A stretch of DNA of 38,643 nt from a virus. The translations under genes and the position numbers were made by a program. Shown piece after piece: positions 17,064 to 24,925 of this stretch (positions within the stretch are counted from its first letter, which is position 1; every line of letters starts with the position of its first letter). The notes under the pieces are model-generated. The model was not told the origin of the DNA. It did no database searches and was given only the letters and a program-made list of their open reading frames with translations. The stretch is from IMG/VR virus record IMGVR_UViG_3300046804_002293, positions 1 through 38,643 of that record; one strand, written 5' to 3'.

Positions 17064-17314
17064 TGAAAGGGCAGCCCCGTTGGCACGGGTCTGAGTACGC
17101 TGAAGCAGCGAACGCAGAGGACTCGGGTAAGCCCGGTAAGCAGCCAATCGACATTAAGAGCAAGCGTCACGAAGAAGGCTTGGAGCCATTTGCGAGGAAC
17201 GCTCTGCGTATGACCTTCAAATGGACCAATGGCAGCCGAGCGGCAAAGCGTAAAGCCGCTCTTGAGGCCGGAGAAAAGGCGCACAACGCCGCAGAAAAGA
17301 CAATCAAACCGTAG
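17063..17314 (+). CDS. Small basic hypothetical protein
   Basis: 83 residues; ATG overlaps the previous TGA (CTGATGA). Lys/Arg/Ala-rich, with a helical C-terminus (RAAKRKAALEAGEKAHNAAE). First of a run of small basic proteins (17.06-17.83 kb). Could bind nucleic acid; no family recognised. Confidence 0.6.
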   Translation: MKGQPRWHGSEYAEAANAEDSGKPGKQPIDIKSKRHEEGLEPFARNALRMTFKWTNGSRAAKRKAALEAGEKAHNAAEKTIKP

Positions 17315-17323
17315 GAGTTACTC

Positions 17324-17662
17324 GTGGCATCAGCAGCATGGCAACGCAAGGAAGGTCAAAACAAGAAGGGTGGACTCAATGAGAAGGGTCGCCGTTCTTA
17401 TGAGAAGCAGAATCCCGGAAGCGACCTGAAAGCACCCGTAAAGGGAGCGCCGAAGAGTGCTGAGGAGATGAAACGCAAAGGATCATTCCTAGTACGAATG
17501 GGTTCTAGCGCCGGACCTCTTGAGAAGAACGGGGAGAAAACCCGACTCAAGTTGTCGCTGGAGGCATGGGGCCACCGTGGCGACAAGGAATCTGCCGTCG
17601 CCAAGGGTCGGGGATATCTTGAGCGTGCAAAGAAGATGAAAGAAGCGGAGAAGAAGAAATGA
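17324..17662 (+). CDS. DUF6321-type basic phage protein
   Basis: 112 residues from GTG 17324. The N-terminus AWQRKEGQNKKGGLNEKGRR and SYEKQNPGSDLKAPV follow the pattern of a family (DUF6321) seen in marine and T4-like phages; the C-terminus is Lys-rich (KKMKEAEKKK). Very basic, so a virion or DNA-associated protein is likely. Function is unknown in the family. Overlaps the next gene by four bases. Confidence 0.65.
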   Translation: MASAAWQRKEGQNKKGGLNEKGRRSYEKQNPGSDLKAPVKGAPKSAEEMKRKGSFLVRMGSSAGPLEKNGEKTRLKLSLEAWGHRGDKESAVAKGRGYLERAKKMKEAEKKK

Positions 17663-17832
17663 CCGCAAAGAAATCATCTTCGAAACCAGTATGGGATAAG
17701 AAGAATCCCAAGAAAACCAGCGAGAAACTCTCGTCGTCGGAGAAGTCAGAGGCCAAGGCCCGTGCAAAAAAGGCCGGTCGTCCTTATCCGAACGCTGTAG
17801 ACAATATCGCCGTGGCTAGAAAGAAGGGCTGA
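17659..17832 (+). CDS. Small Lys-rich phage protein
   Basis: 57 residues, ATG sharing bases with the previous TGA (AATGA). Reads MTAKKSSSKPVWDKKNPKKT ... KARAKKAGRPYPNAVDN, a pattern I know from small basic proteins beside DUF6321-type genes in other phages. It fills the space between two genes exactly. Function unknown; a nucleic-acid-binding or virion role is a guess. Confidence 0.7.
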   Translation: MTAKKSSSKPVWDKKNPKKTSEKLSSSEKSEAKARAKKAGRPYPNAVDNIAVARKKG

Positions 17833-17833
17833 A

Positions 17834-18073
17834 ATGCCGCACATGTCTCACGGTTTCAATAAATACCCCGACCGTGGGCCGGACCCCAACAGAGCGGTAC
17901 AACGCTCTGCCATGCCGGGTTCCCTAGCCTCCCGCCTTCACTACCAAGAAGGAAAGTCGGCGCAGGACCTATTCGATATGACTGATGATGAATGGTCGGG
18001 CCTTAGCAAGGGTCTAGTTAGCCGAGACGAAGTGGCTGACTACATGCGTGCATACGAGCACTATCAGCAGTAA
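17834..18073 (+). CDS. Hypothetical protein
   Basis: 79 residues starting one base after the previous stop, with an AAGAAGGG ribosome site. Contains KSAQDLFDMTDDEWSGLSKG and DEVADYMRAYEHYQ, two predicted helices. No family recognised. Same operon as the basic proteins before it. Confidence 0.6.
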   Translation: MPHMSHGFNKYPDRGPDPNRAVQRSAMPGSLASRLHYQEGKSAQDLFDMTDDEWSGLSKGLVSRDEVADYMRAYEHYQQ

Positions 18074-18112
18074 TATCTCTACGCACCGTTTACAACTACA
18101 GGAGTAAGAATC

Positions 18113-18724
18113 GTGCCCCGCCTCGCCACCTGCATGATGTGCGCCAAGATTGAGCGCATGCCCGATCCCCCTTCCGATGTGCCGTATGTACCGGCCAAGA
18201 TCTCCTACATGGATATGGGAGTTGAGAGGGACTACACCTTTGAGATGGAGGACGGGACCGCCATTATGGTTCCCGAGTATGACCCCATCTTGGAAGATTT
18301 CGTTGGTCGACACGGCCATGGTCGACCTGATACCGACGCCATGGGCTTCATCAAGGTCTTTCCGGTAGATCAGAAGACCTACGAGAAGATGGATGTCGTT
18401 ACCGAACTGAAGAAGGAACTCAACCAGCAGACCGGGCTGCTATTTGAGGAGGCGACGTACTACAAGGACGAAGCCATCAAATGTTATAATGAGCACAAGA
18501 ATCCCACTATTCCGGGTAATCAATGCATCGATTTCTGCTCCGACAGCAAGCAGATCGGCCCCAAGGTGCCGAAAAAGTATCAAACTTACTTGTGCCACAT
18601 GTGTCCGTATATGCAGACCTATATCGCTCAGGAAATGAGAGACAAGGCCGGTCTATACGATCCAAAGCGCTCCAGTAAGTTACAGATCGCCCGGAGTATG
18701 CCCAAGCGAGTACGACGGAAGTGA
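18113..18724 (+). CDS. Cys-rich hypothetical protein, likely metal-binding
   Basis: 203 residues from GTG 18113 with a good CAGGAG ribosome site. Has CMMC near the N-terminus (residues 7-10) and a C-terminal group including CIDFCSD and CHMCPYM, suggesting one or two zinc or Fe-S sites. Ends in a basic tail (MPKRVRRK). It precedes two Ala/Gly-rich proteins and may be a virion component. Not recognised. Confidence 0.65.
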   Translation: MPRLATCMMCAKIERMPDPPSDVPYVPAKISYMDMGVERDYTFEMEDGTAIMVPEYDPILEDFVGRHGHGRPDTDAMGFIKVFPVDQKTYEKMDVVTELKKELNQQTGLLFEEATYYKDEAIKCYNEHKNPTIPGNQCIDFCSDSKQIGPKVPKKYQTYLCHMCPYMQTYIAQEMRDKAGLYDPKRSSKLQIARSMPKRVRRK

Positions 18725-18730
18725 TTACAA

Positions 18731-19048
18731 ATGGCCTTTCTTGAACCACTTATTGCAATGGCTCCTGAGTTACTGGCTAGTGCCGGTGGCGCAGCCGGTG
18801 CTGCCGAAGGTGCTGCTGGCGCAGCCGGTGCTGCCGAAGGCGCAGCAGCAGGTGGCGGCGGTATTGGAGGAATGGTGAAGAATCTTGCTGGGGGACAGTT
18901 TGGAAACCTCCTTGGGGGAGGCGGCGGTGGTGGAGACCAAGGTGGAAAGATCCCTAGTCCTACTTCAATGCTTGAAGGAACCATTGGCGGCGTAATGGAC
19001 GCCGTACCCAAAATTGCAGCAGCCGGTTTCAATGCAATGTTGAAGTGA
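18731..19048 (+). CDS. Ala/Gly-rich low-complexity protein
   Basis: 105 residues. Residues 15-52 are nearly all Ala, Gly and Glu (GGAAGAAEGAAGAAGAAEGA), then a Gly run (LLGGGGGGGDQGG) and a hydrophobic C-terminal helix (TIGGVMDAVPKIAAAGFNAM). Such Ala/Gly-rich small virion proteins can act as membrane-active or ejection peptides; the role here is inference. It forms a pair with the next, similarly composed gene. Confidence 0.65.
   Translation: MAFLEPLIAMAPELLASAGGAAGAAEGAAGAAGAAEGAAAGGGGIGGMVKNLAGGQFGNLLGGGGGGGDQGGKIPSPTSMLEGTIGGVMDAVPKIAAAGFNAMLK
18788..18840 (+). repeat. Direct 23-bp repeat, 30-bp period
   Basis: The string GGCGCAGCCGGTGCTGC followed by CGAAGG occurs identically at 18788-18810 and 18818-18840, encoding AAGAAEG twice. 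Probably a recent tandem duplication in the Ala/Gly-rich gene. Confidence 0.9.
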
Positions 19049-19054
19049 TTTGCC

Positions 19055-20143
19055 ATGGATCTCAACCCTAATCAGTTCGGATCAGCAGGGGCATTACCGG
19101 TTTACCACGGAGGTATTAATACCGGGACCAACTACGGCGACAACGCAGCGTTATCCCTTCCTGAAATGCTTGGGGGAGCAACCCAATCCAATAACCCGTT
19201 CAGTTCAGACAACGACTCCCGCCGTCGTCGCCGTAAAAAAGAAAACGAACCTTCCTCTGTAGGGAGTATGCTTCCCTTAGCGGCCATGGCAGGAACCACC
19301 GCTATCGCATCGGCCATCCCCAACATCGCCAGTGGAGCCACCTCCAGTATCGGTACTATTGTTGGTAATGTTGCTAAAAGCGGCGGTGGCTTTATTGGAC
19401 AGGCTCAGAAGGCAATCGGCGGGGGTCTAGAGGATCTCACTATCGCTGCCAAGGGTGCTGGTAACGCTGCCAAGGGTGCAGGTGGTGGAATTCTTGGTGC
19501 GCTTGGAGACGGTGTCGGTGCCCTTGGTAAGGGTCTTGGGGCCGTAGGAAAGGGCCTTGGCAGCGCATGGGACGCTATTGAACCCTCCGGTGGGTTTATT
19601 GGTGATATTCCCGAGAACCTTGGAAAAGGGGCTAATGGTCTAGGCAAGGCACTTGGTAGTGCTTGGGATGCCATTGAGCCATCAGGCGGTTTCTTGGGAG
19701 ACATCGGCGGCGGTATTCACGACTTTGGGCGAAACACCATTAAAGGATGGGCAAATATTAAAGAAGCGCCGTCTGATGAAAAGTGGAAACAAGAAATGGG
19801 GGATTCTGCCCGCAGCGCCCGTATTGATCCGTCAACCGGAAAGCCTCAGGGAGAAATAGATAATCCCGGATCTTGGATTCAAACCGATGACGGTGGGTGG
19901 TTTAAGGGGAATAAAGAAGAATACGAATCTCGTAAAAACCAAATTGAAAGAGAAGATAAAGCCGGTCAAGCGGGTTCTTACCTAAATAGAAGCCCGAACG
20001 ATCCATGGGCCGCTGCAAAACCTTTCGATAAAATTCCAATTCCCGGAATTACTAGAGGAAGCCCCGGACCCGGCGCAGGTAACTTCTCCAGCCAGTTTGG
20101 AGATATTCTTAAAGTAGAACCGCTGCCGGTACCAGTACCATAA
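19055..20143 (+). CDS. Gly/Ala-rich repeat protein, possible ejection or virion protein
   Basis: 362 residues. After a polar N-terminus with a basic block (RRRRRKK, ~55-61), residues 68-110 are hydrophobic (MLPLAAMAGTTAIASAIPNI). Then come Gly-rich amphipathic repeats (GKGLGAVGKGLGSAWDAIEP) and a 32-residue duplicated unit with GSAWDAIEPSGGF. The C-terminal third is hydrophilic. The pattern (amphipathic, colicin-like Gly/Ala helices) suggests membrane insertion, as in phage DNA-ejection proteins. No family was recognised. Codon use in its last ~350 bases is more AT-rich than its neighbours. Confidence 0.65.
   Translation: MDLNPNQFGSAGALPVYHGGINTGTNYGDNAALSLPEMLGGATQSNNPFSSDNDSRRRRRKKENEPSSVGSMLPLAAMAGTTAIASAIPNIASGATSSIGTIVGNVAKSGGGFIGQAQKAIGGGLEDLTIAAKGAGNAAKGAGGGILGALGDGVGALGKGLGAVGKGLGSAWDAIEPSGGFIGDIPENLGKGANGLGKALGSAWDAIEPSGGFLGDIGGGIHDFGRNTIKGWANIKEAPSDEKWKQEMGDSARSARIDPSTGKPQGEIDNPGSWIQTDDGGWFKGNKEEYESRKNQIEREDKAGQAGSYLNRSPNDPWAAAKPFDKIPIPGITRGSPGPGAGNFSSQFGDILKVEPLPVPVP
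19550..19705 (+). repeat. 96-bp diverged in-frame duplication
   Basis: Units start at 19550 and 19646 (second unit incomplete). The encoded GSAWDAIEPSGGF(I/L)GDI is almost unchanged while many third bases differ, so the duplication is old and kept by selection at protein level. Confidence 0.8.
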
Positions 20144-20149
20144 ACAATT

Positions 20150-21862
20150 ATGGCTATTCACGGAATTATTTCAACGTACTTTGGAGATCTTGAGTTTGAT
20201 CTTGGGAAGTCTTTGACGTGGACCAAGGCATTCTGCGACACCATGTACGTCATGGACGTGAACACTGCTGAGGCCCCACGTCAGTACGTCGTCAATTGGG
20301 ATTATTCATTCCCTAACGCAAAGCATTCGTTCTTCTCTCAGTACTCGTTTCTATCTAATCCGACGAATGCTAAGAACTGGCGTAAAGAAAGTTTCACCCG
20401 TGCCAAGTCGGCTTGGAACTATGACCCCGATGACTGGGTCATGTTCATCGATGGCTCAGAAGGATTGAACGTCTACCACGCTCCACCAGTGAATCTTGTC
20501 ATTACATCAGCAGAGACAGTCGACACTTTTGACGACAATGGTTACGTCATCTTCACAACTGATGGCGACCACGGTGCTGAGGTAGGAAACATTCTGCGAG
20601 TTCTCAGAGCGACCATTACCACTACGGTTGAATCTGAGGAAGTTGTTGTTGTTCTTGACGGTGCTTACTTAGTTGACGATGTCCCTAGTTCAACCACTAT
20701 CAAAGTAATAAAAGAGGGTATGAACCTAGATATCGCTGATACCGCTCTTGATGAAGAGGCCCACGGAGTTCTCACCACCGAGCCTGCTGGCTTCCTTGAT
20801 GGCAACCTGTTCAAGAGTTGGATTGAAGCCGAGATTGCTAACACAATCGCTGACGGAAAGAATTTCATCAGCCTTGACGGGTGGGCACTAATCAGGAGTT
20901 CATCTCCTGATACCGTCTCGTTCGACATGACTCAGCCCGTGTTCGACAACATTTCATCCACTATCGATGTAGTTAAGTGCGATGAGTACTACGTCGATAT
21001 GGGCAGGATGATCCGTATCGGGAAGGTAAGTAGTTTCAGCAATCCGGCGTTTAACTGGCTTTCGCTAGATCAGCCGGAAGAGTCTTTCGCCAACGCTTAT
21101 CCTGCTGACCTTCTTTCGCTGATTTCATATGCATATGTAAGGTGGTCCGATACCCCAACCCGTATGACGCAATCGGTCAACGCCGCCGATCCGTTTTACG
21201 TAGACCCGTTGGACGACGACAATCCTCCCCTACGTCCTGTTTCTGAAGAAGACGACGCCGGATTTGCTATGCGCCGACTCATTAGCAACGTGCGCCCGTT
21301 AGTCGATGTACCGGTTGTTTGGAGCGACCCCGATCCGTACGGTGAGCAGCCGATGGTAGGCATCTATCAGAAGTTGGATTTGAATTACGTACAGCAAGAA
21401 GACCTTGTTGACGGAGAGTTTGTACCCAGCGGTTACAGCGCCTTTGGAGGCAGCCCTCTCTATCCGGGAGTTCTAAGAAGCAACCTGCGTGAAGGTGTGT
21501 GGTATACCCGGCAAGGTTCTCCTCCCATCCGTGTGAACGTCGCCAGTGCATCCGTATCGGACGGCGTTGCAACTGCCGTCACGGGATCACGTCACTACCT
21601 GACAGTAGGTACGTCTATCTCCATTTACGGCACGGACCCCAACTTCGATGGGACTCATGTGATTACCGGTACGCCAACGAGTACTACGTTCACGTTTGAT
21701 AGACCCATTGACGACGTTGCCTCTACTTCATATTCGCTAGGTCAAGGCGTGACCATGCCTCAGACCTTTGGACCGGTGCCTTGGAACTACTTGTTGAATA
21801 CTTTCGGTATTGATGACCCGGCTCAATGGCTGACGACTGGTAAGCGTCGAACCACTATCTGA
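20150..21862 (+). CDS. Large virion-like protein with GT-A-like N-terminus and beta-sandwich end
   Basis: 570 residues. The N-terminal ~105 residues look like a family 2 glycosyltransferase core: GIISTYFGDL, then DTMYVMDVNT, ARN-like 'SFTRAKSAWNYDPDDWVMF' and FIDGSEGL in place of a DxD loop. The rest is beta-rich with repeated small domains: one in the region of IFTTDGDHGAEVGNIL and a clear later one (TAVTGSRHYLTVGTSISIYG, then GTHVITGTPTSTTFTF), the 'V-G-x-x-V ... G-T-x-x-V ... T-T-F' pattern of phage Ig/fibre modules. Probably a virion surface protein; enzyme activity is doubtful. Seven bases after the previous gene. Confidence 0.65.
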   Translation: MAIHGIISTYFGDLEFDLGKSLTWTKAFCDTMYVMDVNTAEAPRQYVVNWDYSFPNAKHSFFSQYSFLSNPTNAKNWRKESFTRAKSAWNYDPDDWVMFIDGSEGLNVYHAPPVNLVITSAETVDTFDDNGYVIFTTDGDHGAEVGNILRVLRATITTTVESEEVVVVLDGAYLVDDVPSSTTIKVIKEGMNLDIADTALDEEAHGVLTTEPAGFLDGNLFKSWIEAEIANTIADGKNFISLDGWALIRSSSPDTVSFDMTQPVFDNISSTIDVVKCDEYYVDMGRMIRIGKVSSFSNPAFNWLSLDQPEESFANAYPADLLSLISYAYVRWSDTPTRMTQSVNAADPFYVDPLDDDNPPLRPVSEEDDAGFAMRRLISNVRPLVDVPVVWSDPDPYGEQPMVGIYQKLDLNYVQQEDLVDGEFVPSGYSAFGGSPLYPGVLRSNLREGVWYTRQGSPPIRVNVASASVSDGVATAVTGSRHYLTVGTSISIYGTDPNFDGTHVITGTPTSTTFTFDRPIDDVASTSYSLGQGVTMPQTFGPVPWNYLLNTFGIDDPAQWLTTGKRRTTI

Positions 21863-21863
21863 C

Positions 21864-22364
21864 ATGGCTACCGTCGTCCTTAGTATCGAAGGTGTACTTA
21901 CCGATTCTCCTCACTATGAGAACATTCTCACTTGTGAGTCCTCGGGAAGCGGTCGCACTCTTTACCGAATGATTCAGGACACTTCCCGTGTCCTACTGCT
22001 GTCATCTGATCATTCCAAGGAACGGGTGAAGGCATGGCTGGCGAGAGAACGCCTCAGCCGCTATGCCGATGTCCACTGCTATCCGAAGGACAGCATGTTT
22101 CCGTACTCGGAATGGAAGATCCAGCACGTAAACGAACTGATCGGCGTCGGTCATCACGTCGCCTTCTATATCGATAGCGATCCAAAGGCTGTCCAAACGG
22201 CCTTGGAAGCAGGTGTTGGAGCCATGCTGGTTGCTTATCCCGGAGTAGTCCCCGGCAGGTTGTCCCACGAACATTCCTATAGCCCATGGTATGATTTAGT
22301 TGACTCTATTGAGCGACAGAACCTCTTACGGGCCTCTAAGGGTGTGGAAGAAGAAGATGGCTAG
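21864..22364 (+). CDS. HAD-like protein with substituted nucleophile
   Basis: 166 residues with a haloacid dehalogenase-like layout: VVLSIEGVLTDS (motif I position), VLLLSSD (motif II-like), and FYIDSDPKAVQTAL (motif IV). Canonical HAD motif I is DxDGxx; here it is S7-x-E9-G, so the phosphate-accepting Asp is missing and normal phosphatase activity is unlikely. Similar HAD-like genes are widespread in actinophages between virion and DNA genes. It may bind nucleotide or protein instead. Ends overlapping the next gene. Confidence 0.7.
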   Translation: MATVVLSIEGVLTDSPHYENILTCESSGSGRTLYRMIQDTSRVLLLSSDHSKERVKAWLARERLSRYADVHCYPKDSMFPYSEWKIQHVNELIGVGHHVAFYIDSDPKAVQTALEAGVGAMLVAYPGVVPGRLSHEHSYSPWYDLVDSIERQNLLRASKGVEEEDG

Positions 22365-23307
22365 AAAGAAGCGCAAGAGCGGTCTGAACCCGAGGGCCTT
22401 GGAAGACATTAGGGCCGAGCGTAAGAACCCCAGCATGCCCACCAAGGGGCCGTTTGCCGAACTAGAGCAGCGATATTTGGGGTACGACACAAATCCACGC
22501 CCTGTCCGCACAGTAGAAGACATGGCTACTGACCTAGGGTTTACGTACGACGAACTATTCGGTGATCCTACGGAAACCCCCGCTGCTGGTCCTACCCGTG
22601 CCTCAGCGACCTCCTCCTACCCGCAGGCACCAAGGTCTGCTTACTACCCCGGAAACCCTCCTCCTCCGTCTTCTCCCCCTAGTTCTGCCTATTATCCCGG
22701 AAACCCCCCTCCCCCCAATGGAGGAGGCACTGCGGCGACCAACGGAGGTGGCTTCTTCGGCAAGGTAAGCCGAGGCATGGACAAGGCCGACCCATACGTA
22801 CCGACGGCTATGAAGGCCGTCAAAGCGGCGTTCAGGCCCTCTCCGTACGCCCCCATGACATGGATAGAGCATCAGATGTCCTCAGAGGGACGAGGAATGC
22901 TCTATGGGCGTGGCCCGCAGATTGCGCCGTTGTACGGAATCGAAACTCGCCCCTATCAGATTCAGCCCCGTAACCGACGAAGCCCTGAGGAAGTATTCAC
23001 GTCCCCTTGGCACGACCCCAACATGTCTCAGGTCAGTGAACCGGGAACTGATATCGGATATCCGGCAGCACAGCCCAATATGCCGTGGGGAAGCGGTCCA
23101 ATGATGAGCGGCGTAGGAAACTCCCCGGCTGAGCGCCTACATCGACAGGTAGACCTTCTCCATGAGAACACCACTGGGACCCTTTGGGGTTCCGCTCATG
23201 ACGCCGCTACAGGCAACATCGGCGGTGATGTTCATACCCGTATGACTCGTGGCGTTGACCCCTCCGCACGAGTCCAACCAATCCGAGCACCTAAACCCGA
23301 GAACTAA
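22357..23307 (+). CDS. Pro-rich basic hypothetical protein
   Basis: 316 residues from ATG 22357 (GAAGAAG upstream); an earlier in-frame ATG lies inside the HAD-like gene. The N-terminus is basic (MARKKRKSGLNPRALEDIRA). Residues 70-125 are Pro/Gly/Tyr-rich and include SAYYPGNPPPP twice. The remainder is hydrophilic with few strong secondary elements (e.g. PYVPTAMKAVKAAFRPS). Probably a disordered structural or scaffold-type protein. No family recognised. Confidence 0.65.
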   Translation: MARKKRKSGLNPRALEDIRAERKNPSMPTKGPFAELEQRYLGYDTNPRPVRTVEDMATDLGFTYDELFGDPTETPAAGPTRASATSSYPQAPRSAYYPGNPPPPSSPPSSAYYPGNPPPPNGGGTAATNGGGFFGKVSRGMDKADPYVPTAMKAVKAAFRPSPYAPMTWIEHQMSSEGRGMLYGRGPQIAPLYGIETRPYQIQPRNRRSPEEVFTSPWHDPNMSQVSEPGTDIGYPAAQPNMPWGSGPMMSGVGNSPAERLHRQVDLLHENTTGTLWGSAHDAATGNIGGDVHTRMTRGVDPSARVQPIRAPKPEN

Positions 23308-23311
23308 CAAC

Positions 23312-24640
23312 ATGACCAACATCTATCTCGCTGGTGGCGAAAACCCGACCCACCAGCAGATTCTGTCAGCGTGTGGAGCGATTCACATCGCTGTGAATGT
23401 CACATCTCTGCTACGTAGGAAGACTCTTTCGTGGGAGTTAGACCTTCCATACTCATATGAATGGGTCGCTTACTGCGATGGACCCGCTTCTTTGGAAGAC
23501 CTGCATCTGGTAGCCGACAGGGCCTCGGTCGAACCCAAGTGGGTGCTTGGACCTGAATCATGGTCAGAGTGGGGAGACAACTGGCTGCCTCTTTGGAACG
23601 GTGAGGGTGACCTTCCCAAGAACCGTCCTCACGGATTCGCTGTCACGGATCGGGTGTTCAAGGACGCTTCGCTGCGCCGGAGGTCTCTCGCTGCACGCAG
23701 CGCCGGAAACTGCCTTGGAACGATTACTGGAAGCACTGATCCGACCATCGCCAAGTACGACATCGTCGTTTCGGGGGCTTGGTGGTCGGTCATGAAGTTT
23801 GGCGAAACTCAGGTTTGGGACGGCAAAAAGATGAACCGTCTCAACGCAGAGCGCAAAAACGAAGTACGTACGAGATACGCCTCAGAAATCCAATCCATGG
23901 GTATCGATATCGATCTGATACTCATGGACGACCCTGATGAATCGGCACGACTGGCTGTTACCAGTTGGAATCGCTTTGCTGAAAGTCTTTCAACAGGTAA
24001 TGTATTGACGTTCCCAGTAAGCGCTGAAGTAACTACGGAGGAGAATTCTATGAGCGACTTTCGTGGTTCTTCACCCGATCTTCTTGATACGCGGTCCCCT
24101 AATGGGCGGCACCAAACCGTCCTGCCGGTCATTGGAATGTCATCAATTACGTCCACTGAGCGGTACGGTGACGGCTCTGAAGTCATCGAAGAGCAGGCCA
24201 TCGTTCACACCTCCAGCACCTCGCTACGACAGTGCGATAACTGCTTCCTAGCCTCGTCAGGCTGTCCCGGATTCCAAGCCGGTGCGTCCTGTGCGTATTC
24301 AATCCCGGTGGAGATTCGGTCCAAGGATCAGTTGCAGAGCGTCATGCAGGCCATGGTTGAGATGCAGACTCAGCGGGTGCTTCAGGCCCGGTTTGCCGAG
24401 GAAATTACTGGTCAGGAACTCACTGCCGAGGTCGGCAGGGAACTGGACAGGCTCTTCACATCGGTGGAGAAGATGCGAGACATCATGGACAACCGTGACA
24501 CCGTCAAGGTCACCATGGAGGCCCGTGGTCGGTCAGGAGTTCTCTCACGACTCTTTGGAGATCGTGTTGGAACCAACGCCAAGATGCTTTCGCAACCTAT
24601 CGACTCAGAAGACGTGATCGACGCTGTTATCGATGAATGA
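23312..24640 (+). CDS. Two-domain actinophage hypothetical protein
   Basis: 442 residues from ATG 23312 (four bases after the previous stop). Residues 1-230 start TNIYLAGGENPTHQQIL and include YDIVVSGAWWSVMKFGETQ and SMGIDIDLILMDDPDESA. The second part (from residue 247) has a Cys cluster CDNCFLASSGCPGF ... SCAYSIPVEIR and a helical stretch QSVMQAMVEMQTQRVLQARF, ending in GVLSRLFGDRV. Two-part proteins of this kind occur in other phages as separate genes; the role is unknown to me. A strong ribosome site before residue 247 suggests a second product (see next entry). Confidence 0.65.
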   Translation: MTNIYLAGGENPTHQQILSACGAIHIAVNVTSLLRRKTLSWELDLPYSYEWVAYCDGPASLEDLHLVADRASVEPKWVLGPESWSEWGDNWLPLWNGEGDLPKNRPHGFAVTDRVFKDASLRRRSLAARSAGNCLGTITGSTDPTIAKYDIVVSGAWWSVMKFGETQVWDGKKMNRLNAERKNEVRTRYASEIQSMGIDIDLILMDDPDESARLAVTSWNRFAESLSTGNVLTFPVSAEVTTEENSMSDFRGSSPDLLDTRSPNGRHQTVLPVIGMSSITSTERYGDGSEVIEEQAIVHTSSTSLRQCDNCFLASSGCPGFQAGASCAYSIPVEIRSKDQLQSVMQAMVEMQTQRVLQARFAEEITGQELTAEVGRELDRLFTSVEKMRDIMDNRDTVKVTMEARGRSGVLSRLFGDRVGTNAKMLSQPIDSEDVIDAVIDE

Positions 24641-24662
24641 CCTCCAAACGCTGAAGTAACTA
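24022..24662 (+). repeat. 14-bp direct repeat pair flanking the C-terminal domain
   Basis: CGCTGAAGTAACTA occurs at 24022-24035 and 24649-24662, 627 bp apart. The first copy sits in the coding sequence just before the internal ribosome site, the second just after the gene's TGA. It could mark an old gene boundary duplicated at both ends, or be chance; a 14-base exact match at exactly these boundaries is suggestive. Confidence 0.6.
24036..24052 (+). promoter_or_regulatory. Strong internal ribosome site and in-frame ATG
   Basis: CGGAGGAGAATTCTATG: the near-perfect Shine-Dalgarno GGAGGAG lies six bases upstream of ATG 24050, in frame with the surrounding gene (codon 247). It would give a 196-residue protein (24050-24640) consisting only of the Cys-cluster domain. 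Also unusual: 14 bases before it match the sequence just after the gene's end. Confidence 0.6.
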
Positions 24663-24691
24663 TCAGAGGCTGATACAGGTAGGAATGGCAT

Positions 24692-24925
24692 ATGTATCGT
24701 GGGGTCTACCTAACGTCGTGGGGAAACAGGTGGCAGGCGGCCATTCAGTACGGCGGCAAGCGTCGATATCTCGGCACGTATTCAACGCAAGAAAGCGCCG
24801 CCCGAGCGTATGACCGGGAGGCGCTTTCTCTGTACGGCGATGCTGCTCGGTTGAACTTCCCTCTAGGCCGAGAGAATCTTCACGATGGCGAAGACGAAGA
24901 ACATGAAGATGCTGAACGCTCCTAG
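24692..24925 (+). CDS. Stand-alone AP2/ERF-type DNA-binding protein
   Basis: 77 residues. Residues 2-57 form one AP2 domain: YRGVYLTSWGNRWQAAI, KRRYLGTYSTQESAARAYD and LYGDAARLNFP, a close match to bacterial/phage AP2 domains, which usually accompany HNH homing endonucleases. No HNH motif is present, so this is either an orphan DNA-binding protein or a remnant. The last ~20 acidic residues (GEDEEHEDAERS) overlap the 3' end of the leftward membrane gene and may be only read-through. The coding sequence also contains a strong terminator-like hairpin. It sits exactly at the junction of the two genome blocks. Confidence 0.8.
   Translation: MYRGVYLTSWGNRWQAAIQYGGKRRYLGTYSTQESAARAYDREALSLYGDAARLNFPLGRENLHDGEDEEHEDAERS
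24790..24829. terminator. Bidirectional terminator-like hairpin inside the AP2 gene
   Basis: AGAAAGCGCC (24790-24799) pairs perfectly with GGCGCTTTCT (24820-24829); four more pairs (CCCG/CGGG) follow past one mismatch, with a 10-base loop. The A-rich 5' flank and TTTCT 3' flank work on both strands. It lies between the ends of the rightward left block and the leftward membrane/VWA operon, the expected place for a shared terminator. Confidence 0.7.

Noticed and set aside
18485-18490. Perfect TATAAT
   Set aside because: It lies in the middle of a coding sequence with no matching -35 or gene start downstream.
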